NCBI GenBank assembly: GCA_011009095.1
Contig: VTPC01091247.1
Location: 1 to 64,000, forward strand
Reading direction: 5' to 3'
Length of the DNA: 64,000 nucleotides
DNA from: Ignelater luminosus
Taxonomy: Eukaryota; Arthropoda; Insecta; Coleoptera; Elateridae
The notes under the pieces are model-generated. The model was not told the origin of the DNA, did no database searches, and saw nothing but the letters and a program-made list of their open reading frames with translations. Within the stretch, counting starts at the first letter, position 1; each line of letters opens with the position of its first letter. The position numbers were made by a program, and so were the translations under genes. Shown in pieces: positions 56,125 to 64,000 of this stretch.

Positions 56125-56928
56125 AAGTTTGGTAAGAAAGATAAGAAGACTTAGGAGAATGTGGAATAGCAGAACGCAGCAAAAGGAGAGAAAGATTAGG
56201 ACAGTTTCTTCCAGGGGACAATTTATTAATTACAAACACCTACTTCAAACTGCCAGTAAGAAGGCTCCGTACTTATAAATGGCCAACAAATGGCACTGAC
56301 AGTTAATGAAATTGAAAATATTTTTACCAAAAGTTTCAACAAAACTTGGAAAACTTCTAAAAACACATTACTGACTACAAGTAAAGAGATCTTGAAAGAA
56401 GAAAACAAGATAGAGTAAAATAAAATGCGAATGACTAGCAAAATACTATAATTGTTGGAGAAAGAAAGGTAGATCACTTACAAATTAATGATACATATAT
56501 ACATAAAAACATACTTGTAGAAATAAAACTGCTGGACATAAAAATAATAATAAATGAGTACAAGTGCACATAGGAGATCAAATCAAGAATAGGATAAATA
56601 CAAGCAGTGTTCAACAAGTTGAGGAACCTTACCATGAAGCTAAAAGTCAGAATCTTAAGACGTTCTGTGTTCTTAGTGTTATTATACGAAACAGAAGCTC
56701 GGTATTTAAACAAAAATACTATTGACAAACTGAAAACTTTCGAAATGCGAACATAATATAAAATAATTCTGCCAATAAGTTAAGTAAACTGGATCACAAA
56801 CAATAAGATAATGAGAAGAATAGGAAAAGAAAATTTAAACTCTAAACCGAGATTAGGAAACGGCAATCTCTAGGTGACATAGCGTGTTACGGTATAACTT
56901 GGATTAAAGACCCATCGGTAGTGTAATC
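56125..56928 (+). pseudogene. RTE-like LINE, later part with RT deleted
   Basis: Frames read KFGKKDKK, FLPGDN.LITNTYFKLPV and YKWPTNGTD (end of the endonuclease domain, like NNFLIMNTFFKK ... WPNGxT). They then read IKSRIG, AVFNKLRNLTMKLKVRILRR, SVFLVLLYETEARYLNKNTI and DKLKTFEMRT with NKIMRRIGKEN (the post-RT C-terminus, like LRCYVFSVLLYGTEAWTLNK). The RT palm between the two is missing. Many stops. Same LINE as 53516-54052. Confidence 0.65.
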
Positions 56929-56931
56929 ATA

Positions 56932-58246
56932 CGAGGTGTGTGAGAAAAGTAATGAGACTGGCAACACTACGGGAGATCTGGCAACGTTGTGTCTACCGGT
57001 CTGTACTAAACCGGTTTGTTTATCGCTTCCACTTCCTCAGTCCGAGTTACAACTCCATACAGCTAACACATTATTTTTGACAGCGCCATCAGTGAAGTTG
57101 TGTTTTTGTTGTGTGTTACAGAAATGGAGCAACGGAATTTAGAGCAACGTTGTGCAACAACATTTTGTGTTAAACTTGGTGAATCCGCGAGTGTGACTTT
57201 TGAAAAGTTGAAACAGGTCTATGGGGAACAGTGCTTATCAAGAACTCAAGTTTTCCGCTGGCACAAATCATTTTTGGACGGCCAAGAACACGTTGAAGAT
57301 GAACCTCGCTCAAGGAGACCTTCAACTTCAAAAACTGACGAAAACGTTGAACGTGTGACCGCTCCTGTGAGATCAGACCGTCGTTTAACAATAAGGATGA
57401 TGAGTGAACAGTTAAATTTAAACACTTTCACCGTGCATAAAATTTTGACAGACAATTTGAACATGCGAAAGATTTGTGCCAAAATGGTGCCGAAAAACCT
57501 CAGAACTGAACAGAAGAACATTCGAAAAAACGTGTGCGTTGATCTTCTTGAGTGTATTGCCAATGACCAAGAATTCTTCAATTGTGTGATCACAGGTGAT
57601 GAATCCTGGATATTTGAGTACGATCCTGAAACAAAGCGGCCAAGCGAAGAGTGGCACACTCCGTCATCTCCTCGGCCGAAGAAATGTCGAATGAGCAAAT
57701 CAAAGATCAAGACCATGCTGATTTGTTTTCCTGACAGTAAGAGTCTCGTGCACAAAGAATTTGTTCCACCGGGAAAAACTGTCAACAAAGTGTTTTATAA
57801 AAGTGTCCTTGAAAAGCTCAGGAAAAGGGTGATTCGTGTGAGACCAGACATTGCAGACAAGTAGATGCTTCATCATGACAATGCTCCGTGTCACACAGCA
57901 ATTTCCATCAGTGAATTTTTTACCTCAAAACGCATTACTGTTGTTCCTCATCCCCCTATTCACCTGATTTGAGTCCTTGTGACTTTTTCCTTTTCCCGAA
58001 ATTGAAACATGTCCTAAAAGGACGTCATTTTGGAACTCTGGAGAACATTCAAAAGACTGTGACCGACCAGTTAAAAGCCATACCAGTTGAAGACTTCCAG
58101 CGCTGCTACCAAGAGTGGAAACAACGACTCCGCCGGTGTATAGCTGCCCAAGGGAACTACTTTGAAGGGGATAACATTGTTGTTTGAAAAAAACAAAAAC
58201 TTTGGTTAGTATGAAATCAGTCTCATTACTTTTCTCACATACCTCG
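56932..58246 (+). mobile_element. Mariner element, nearly whole, broken gene
   Basis: Inverted ends share GTGAGAAAAGTAATGAGACT with one mismatch outside it (GAGGTGTG versus GAGGTATG). TA flanks sit at 56930-56931 and 58247-58248. It is 1315 bp. The ends and protein differ from the other mariners in the window, so it is a separate mariner lineage. Confidence 0.9.
57124..58187 (+). pseudogene. Mariner transposase (DD34D), two lesions
   Basis: It starts MEQRNLEQRCATTFCVKLGE and reads through SRRPSTSKTDENVERV, MVPKNLRTEQ and the first catalytic Asp in VITGDESWIFEYDPETKRPS, up to a TAG at 57862-57864 after RPDIADK. The codon after this expects Trp, so TGG to TAG is likely. The second Asp follows (MLHHDNAPCHT). 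A one-base loss near 57955 in the run of C shifts the frame just before the third Asp (SPCDFFLFPKLKHVLKGRHF). The tail ends IAAQGNYFEGDNIVV at 58187. Only two lesions are seen, so decay is recent. Confidence 0.9.
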
Positions 58247-58248
58247 TA

Positions 58249-61200
58249 TATTATATAAAGTGCTAACTCTTCTACAGCCGAAGACGGGTCTTGGGCTAAT
58301 AAGAGCAAGCGATATGCGGTAATAGGAATGTGATAATCTTAGAGTTCTTGAAGTTAATAGGGTGTCAGCTATAATTGTATGACGATGACCTAATTAAATC
58401 AAAGATCCTACAGCTGATCTTCAAATACGGGTCAATCGACAGGATGTTTGTTAGGGTCGAACCACGAGTTCGAACTTTACACAAACAAATAAAATAGAGA
58501 CGGCACTGCACTCTAATACTTGTTACCATATAGTCAATTTAAGCAAAAATACTCGTGTGAGAGAGAGTCGACGCCACTGGTTCCTGAACAGCTGCACCCT
58601 GTAATTAAATCCGTATGCTCACAACACAATAAAAGATTCAGGTAAGTCAATATATTCGCATACTGTTAAACAAATAATAAGAAAAAAGGTTGCAGCAATC
58701 CGGTTACACGATTGGAACATAACACAATCCCGAATAGACAGTTAGAAATATATAAACAAGCACACAAACAAATAAATTCACGATAAACAAGACCAAGCGA
58801 AACTTATCTATATTTACGGGTAACAATCTAGTACGATACATTCAGTACTGGAACAAGGAAACCAAAGGATATACATAAGATAAAATATCCGTAAATATTT
58901 GAGGTAAGGTTCGTTGATTATTAGATTATTAGAGAAGCTTAATAATAACAAGAATAATCGGGGTAATAATTAATGCATCGTTTAGTTTTAGAATTACCAC
59001 CTGTAGGTGTTGTTGCATAGAGCCGAAGCTCGTCGTTAAAATAGATAAATAAAATGTTGAACCAAATACTCTAATTAAAGTTGTTGTTAAACAAAACATT
59101 TCAAATAAAGTTATAAAATAACAAAGCGTTACGTTAATAAATCTTTAGCATGAGCAAACGACAAAGATAAACGCTAATTACATACAAAGCTTGTTCATAA
59201 AAAAAAGTAAACTCATAAAAGTTTTTCATTAGTTCGAGGCGATTGGTGGTAAGAAGATAAAGTTGTAGATAAAGTTCGCAAACAATTGCGACGACAGGTT
59301 GGCAATTGAGGCTGCCAATAATGCTTCGTCATAAGCAAAAACTATAAAAGTAGATAACGATATTCATCTACCAGGAACTATCCGTTTATAGACAGTACGG
59401 CAGTACGAATCTCGTAATAAAAATTCGAAGAGCAAAAAGCGTTCGAATACGGTACGATAATAAACCGAACGATAGAATGGAGTCTACTTGGGGGATTCAC
59501 TGGAGCGGTCCGCTGGTCGGCGACGTATTGGAGGTACGAGAATACGGGACTTGATACATCCGGACCTTCCGGAAATTATCATTGGATTAGTAGATCAAAG
59601 ACAGAGTTTAACCGCGCACTTTTCACTCAGGTTTTTCACCTAGTCAGAAGTATAGACTTCACGGTAACATGCGAAGACTCTCTCAAGTTCGTAAGCTACA
59701 AATGCTAATTATCATACCTCAAGAGGGTTGAACTACCAGATAATTGGTAATTGAAAGAATCGTATGTTTCGACAATGAACAATTGCAAACACGGCGGGAC
59801 ATAACAAGAATTTGCATCTTGCATCTGATGTTTGCAGAAACTATAAATCTAATAGCATAAATGCAACGAAAAAAAAAAGTATTTAGAGGAAGAATTTGCT
59901 TCTCATTTAACATTTAAGAAAATAATTCACAAAAGGGTAGCAGAAGTTTCCAACGTTCTCATGATAGAAATTTTAATGTCAGAGCATTGAACTAAAAATT
60001 TTTATTTTAGAGAAAAACGTTAAACTTAATTCTTAAAGGAAATAAAATATTTTCAAGGGCGAAGAGATTTTAAACAAGAAAGCGAGGTATTGTTATTTAT
60101 ACAAATAAATAACTTAATGCGGAAAGTTCGTTAATTTACGAATTTTCCTAACAAGCAGAAAATGTAAAATACCACCTACTTAGTAGATGTGGTTCAACTG
60201 GAAATCCCCCAATTTATTTAGAGCTGCAGTATTAAAGACTCAAATTGCCGTGACGATTTCCAACCTTCTTAGAGGAAACGGTATCTAAAGAAGAAGTGCA
60301 TCATCTATCAGCAGATGACACATCCTTCATATAAATTATGAGTAGAAAGACGAACTTTTTGTAATGAGACATGCCCAAACAACGTTGTACAAAAATTGTG
60401 TTGCTCTAAAATCCAATTATATAACAATACAGTACAAATAGCATCTGCAATGTCTGTGGATTTTAAAAATGTATGGAGCACTTGTAACAGAACGTACTAA
60501 GATATAATTAGTATGTTTCTTTTTAAGCACCTAACATACTACATACAAAAAGCGTTTCGTCATCACTTTACATGTCTGTCATGGTAACTACCGCGAAATG
60601 TAGTACATAATAGTAGGCAGCATAGACTACAAACAACGTAGAAAATCTTAACTTTAATATTGCATTTTGTTTTCGAAGGATTAGAAAAACAAACAATCCT
60701 AAATAAAACTTTGCTTTCTATTTTAGTTTTAGTAAAACAAGCACATTTCAGAGTCTTCAAACAAGAATAGGCCACTGTTAGTAGGCCTATTTACAGTCGA
60801 ATAGAAAATCAATGCGATGTTGGCCTTCATATTTCATCCCAGAATTTTTGCAAAAATTTTCTCAATGATCATTCACTGCTCTCTTACCGTGCTTCAGAAA
60901 TTGCGAGCCTTGATTTAAGATTTCTGACCAGTCACAGAGGATAGAAAATATTTTTGATATGGGATGCAAGTGAGTACAGTTCGACAAATATGGATACCAT
61001 TACATCTTTTTAAATGTGGCACTAACTGTAATATTAGTAATTAATACTTTCTATTGTGATCAAAAACACTTCATTTATCTATTAACTCCAAGAAACAATT
61101 ATTTTTAAATTTACCAATTGAAAGTAGTTGAAACTGTATGTCACTATCAATAAATTGAGTTTCTAGATGTCGTACAAAATCAAGGCTAAACTAAAACCGC

Positions 61201-63260
61201 TTTAGTACATTTACTAATTTAATGTATAACCACTAGGATTTCTAAATACCAGGTAGTGACTCATAGTATCAACTTCAATTTGTTACCATTTTAGTTGCCA
61301 TCGACTCTAATTGAAACAAAATTTGACTTACCATTACTTAAATGCGATATTTTGTTAAACCGCAGTATATTTGTAAAACAGGATTGAAATTGTAACGGTC
61401 ACTTTTCACTACCGTTCCGTGTGTTTGTTAGATCTGTACTTTTAGTGTGTTTTTTATTTTTTATATAGTTTTTCCTTGTTTGGAGAGATGGCTGATACTT
61501 CTGATTTTACACTGAGAGGTTAATTAATCTTCTTGTAGTTTTCGATTTTTTTTTCGTAAATCAATTAGGGTTAACGATTTGCAGTTGTTATTATTATTTA
61601 AAGCGGAACACAGAAATAATTAGTTTTGACTTTTAATATTTTCTTATTTCGAGTTTAGAAATTTTCAATAGTTCTTTGGCGGAAAGATTTTCTATTTGAG
61701 GGATGTTAGTCTTGGAATCTGATTAGTAAAAACTTAGGATTATGTCATCGAACTAGGATAAAGCTTTATAGAAAAAAAATTTGTGAGGCTTCTCCTTATT
61801 TATCTATTCAATTAGATTAATTTCCTATTTTTTTTAGTTTTGGTATTTGGGTCCGGATTAGATTTCTTTTATTAGACATCTATTTGAGCATTTAACTTTC
61901 CGGCGCAACTTGGAGGGAATTGGTTCGGAGTGGTAGAGTCTTTAGATATGACGTTCCGGTTGTTTCCCTAGGTGAGATAGTCTGTTCCCGGCGTTCTGAT
62001 CCGTTCCGTTTATTAAAGATCGGTGTTTGTAAAATGAAAAGCGTAATTATTGAGGTAAGTTATTTTCTCTTTGTTTTCTTTTTGAATGATGACAGAGTTG
62101 TTTTTCTGTATTCAGCTTTTTTGTGGGGGCGGTTTTGATTCCGGTGGATTTTGTCGTAGGGGAACGGATGAATTTTCCCGCCACATCTGTTCATCGAGGA
62201 TCCTAATTATCGTTTGATAACAGCACGGTGCTGTACCCTATGAAACCAGCATCGAATCTTTAGAGACAAACCTTTTACGAGCTCCTCAATCTGGGCCAGT
62301 ATTGTTGTAACAATGTGCTGTGAGATGGAAACACCTGTTAATCCACCTGTGGCCAACGGTGGGCGCCTTATAAATTTCTGATTCAATTTTTGGGATATCG
62401 TCGGTCTCTAACACGTATCAATTCTGGTTAGATTTAATCCATTTGAATAAAATTTTTGAATCAAAAAGTAATTCGTTGATCACATTTTGCTGATGCTAAT
62501 AGAATTTTTTTAACATAAAATTTGTTTGATACAATCAATAATCTTTTCATTTAATAATTGCATAGTGAACGTTTATTGAAATTTTTTTGTTGTTTCCGCA
62601 ATTTGTTCTAATACAGCTGTCGGTCGCCTCTACAATCAGATCTGATTGCAGCGAACTCTTCCGGTAAGTAAATTTTTTTTAAATGCTCGTTTCCAAAGAC
62701 TTTTTTATAATTTCGATTAAATTTATTTAGTAAGTAATATTTTGGCTTATTAAGTTTTGATAAAATTTAATTTTAGATTGTATTGCTAAAACTATTTATT
62801 TAGTTATTTTTTCTTTCTTGTTGCACTTTAGATTATCAGATGTGTGGTGATACATGATATCATTATTTTTACTTGTTTATTTTTATGGGTATTGAACTAT
62901 ACGATAAAGTATTTGTACATGCTTACTCTTTGCCTTTTGAATATTATTATTATTAAATATCCAAATTTCTTATTTCAGCATTATACACTTTAGCTGTAAT
63001 TATTTATTAGATATCTTATTAGCCGTTTTTTTGTTATTCTTATTGAATAATGGAACAGACACTGGTGCCTATTACTGTTTTTTCTTAAGTTAATAATTCT
63101 GTTAATATAATGCAATCTAGAGTAATTTCATGTGTAACGCAGGATTACGTTACAAAATTAATTCCTGCAAAATTTATAATAATTATATCATGAGTCACTG
63201 CCAACAATCTTGAAACTTTGCAATTGTTATTATTTATTAGAAAGTAAGTAGGGTAAACTG
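58249..63260. other. Intergenic, no gene confirmed
   Basis: This is 5 kb without a recognisable protein. The 58440-59720 stretch is locally richer in GC and CG (for example around 59490-59570) and looks like retroelement noncoding sequence, but I found no paired LTR. Two exon-like bits with start or donor signals occur at 61487-61518 and 61920-62054 (see findings). 62110-62400 is also GC-richer and unassigned. Confidence 0.35.
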
Positions 63261-63262
63261 TA

Positions 63263-63851
63263 CAGTTATTGGCCGGTATACAGTAATTGGCCATTTCAGA
63301 CTTAAACCTCCTTTTTAAGATCACACAAACAATCTACCAGGTTTTCTGCTGGCATAATTTAGTTCAAGTTACCTAGATCTCGTTAGTTACTCAGTTAATG
63401 GATAGGTGGCACTAAATCTTTAGATTTCTTTTGTTGTTTGACAAGTGTTGGGTTATACACAAAAAGCTTGAAAATTTCTCAAGGTGTGTTGCTGTATAAA
63501 AGTGTCTGCAAAATATATTCTATTGAGAATAATTAACTTAAGTTTAGATTTGCGGTTATCTAAAGGTACGTTGAATTACGTTTCTAGATGTTTGTTGCAT
63601 GTTTTATTTTCCTGAGATGGAAAAACTGAGGGGCCAATTACTGTCTTTAAATTTATATGTGAAGCACAGTTATTGACCGTAGTGGCCAATAACTGTGTTT
63701 TAAATTTACTTGTGATTTTGGCGGTTCTGTTCCCTCCAGACTCCTTATCATATTACAACATTCTGTACTTAATCAATTGAATCTTTTTGACTCCTACATA
63801 GTACTTGGCACATGGCCAATAACTATACAAATCGCGTGGCCAATTACTGTA
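63263..63851. repeat. Seven GGCCAATTACTGT-like motifs
   Basis: Copies lie at about 63263, 63281, 63632, 63665, 63682, 63813 and 63837. Three read ACAGTTATTGRCC / CAGTAATTGGCC and four the reverse complement. They cluster at the two ends of the interval, as subterminal transposase-binding sites might. Confidence 0.75.
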
Positions 63852-63886
63852 TTATTTAACAAAATAGTATTGCTTTCAGCACTGTA

Positions 63887-64000
63887 ATGCCGAAGGTTTC
63901 AAAATATAGTCCTAATAGAACAGAAAGAGCCCTTCGTGAAATTCAAAATGGCACAGGGTCACTTAGAAGCATTGCAAAAAAATATAGTATACCACGAGCT
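63887..64000 (+). CDS. Pogo/CENP-B-type transposase start (partial)
   Basis: The frame opens MPKVSKYSPNRTERALREIQ, NGTGSLRSIAKKYSIPRA and runs to the window edge without a stop. ALREIQNG.GSLRSIAKKY.IPRA is the Psq-type helix-turn-helix that starts pogo, Tigger and jerky-like proteins (compare ALEAIKNG.SINQAAKEYGIPR). The DDE domain would lie beyond the window, so whether the gene is intact cannot be judged. A TTTCAG acceptor-like sequence sits 7 bases before the ATG. Confidence 0.7.
   Translation, partial: MPKVSKYSPNRTERALREIQNGTGSLRSIAKKYSIPRA

Larger units (their letters stand above)
63263..64000 (+). mobile_element. Left end of a pogo/CENP-B-type element (cut by window)
   Basis: A TA at 63261-63262 precedes CAGTTATTGGCCGGTATACA, and CAG after TA is the usual start of pogo/Tigger elements. 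Seven copies of a GGCCAATTACTGT-like motif, in both orientations, lie between here and the start of a Psq-type helix-turn-helix gene at 63887. The right end is outside the window. Confidence 0.6.

Noticed and set aside
1-64000. Searched by eye for CRISPR arrays, operons, tRNA and rRNA genes
   Set aside because: No regularly spaced direct repeats with unique spacers, no tight gene clusters and no tRNA box A/box B pair or rRNA core sequence were recognised. A covariance-model scan would be needed to exclude small RNAs.

Overview
The window looks like an AT-rich nuclear genome segment from an insect. A beetle is plausible but not proven. The evidence is a spliced host gene with GT-AG introns (one of only 55 bp), TA-, TTAA- and TTA-flanked DNA transposons of typical insect families (mariner, DD41D rosa-type, piggyBac, Harbinger), a BEL/Pao retroelement, and R1-like and RTE-like LINE pieces. 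There is no prokaryotic-style gene packing, no CRISPR array, and I could identify no tRNA or rRNA.

Only one host gene is well supported: a beta-1,4-glucuronyltransferase 1-like (B4GAT1-like, family GT49) type II Golgi glycosyltransferase on the + strand. Its exons lie at about 1241-1287 (start exon, inferred), 11785-12723, 12779-12932 and 23061-23285. Spliced, they give 454 codons plus a stop with matching phases. The two large introns (about 10.5 and 10.1 kb) hold much of the transposon load of the left third.

Intron 1 (1288-11784) contains a 1.9-kb element with about 30-bp inverted ends and a DUF7869-like protein, a 1.27-kb Harbinger with a MADF-domain gene and TTA duplications, a decayed mariner scrap, a LINE-like tail and a pogo/jerky-like tail fragment. 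Just upstream (100-1052) is a deleted mariner carrying a 100-bp hAT-type MITE. Intron 3 (12933-23060) contains a possibly Sola-type DNA element (14738-19644) with a complete-length but broken piggyBac (15143-17267) inside it. It also holds an internally deleted mariner (19837-20359) and an apparently intact mariner on the minus strand (20533-21804). Shortly after the host gene is an apparently intact DD41D rosa-type element (27185-28489).

The middle (29.7-42.3 kb) is mostly retroelement debris: a pol-less LTR element with 190-bp LTRs (29706-32332), then a stacked locus. In that locus an old, long LTR-like sequence (32926 to about 42290) was invaded by a mariner (33265-34525) and a broken BEL/Pao element (35791-41764, with a 374-bp assembly gap). 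A second, diverged copy of the same LTR-like sequence sits at 54053-56120 inside a decayed RTE-like LINE.

The right part holds a Crypton-type tyrosine-recombinase fossil (43992-44878), a piggyBac N-terminal scrap, an R1-like LINE fragment, another broken mariner (56932-58246), and at the right edge the start of a pogo/CENP-B-type element whose first 600 bp carry seven copies of a GGCCAATTACTGT-like motif. Long stretches in between hold no gene I can recognise. The only units that look coding-competent are the host gene, the mariner at 20598-21644, the rosa-type gene at 27299-28384 and possibly the cut-off pogo gene.
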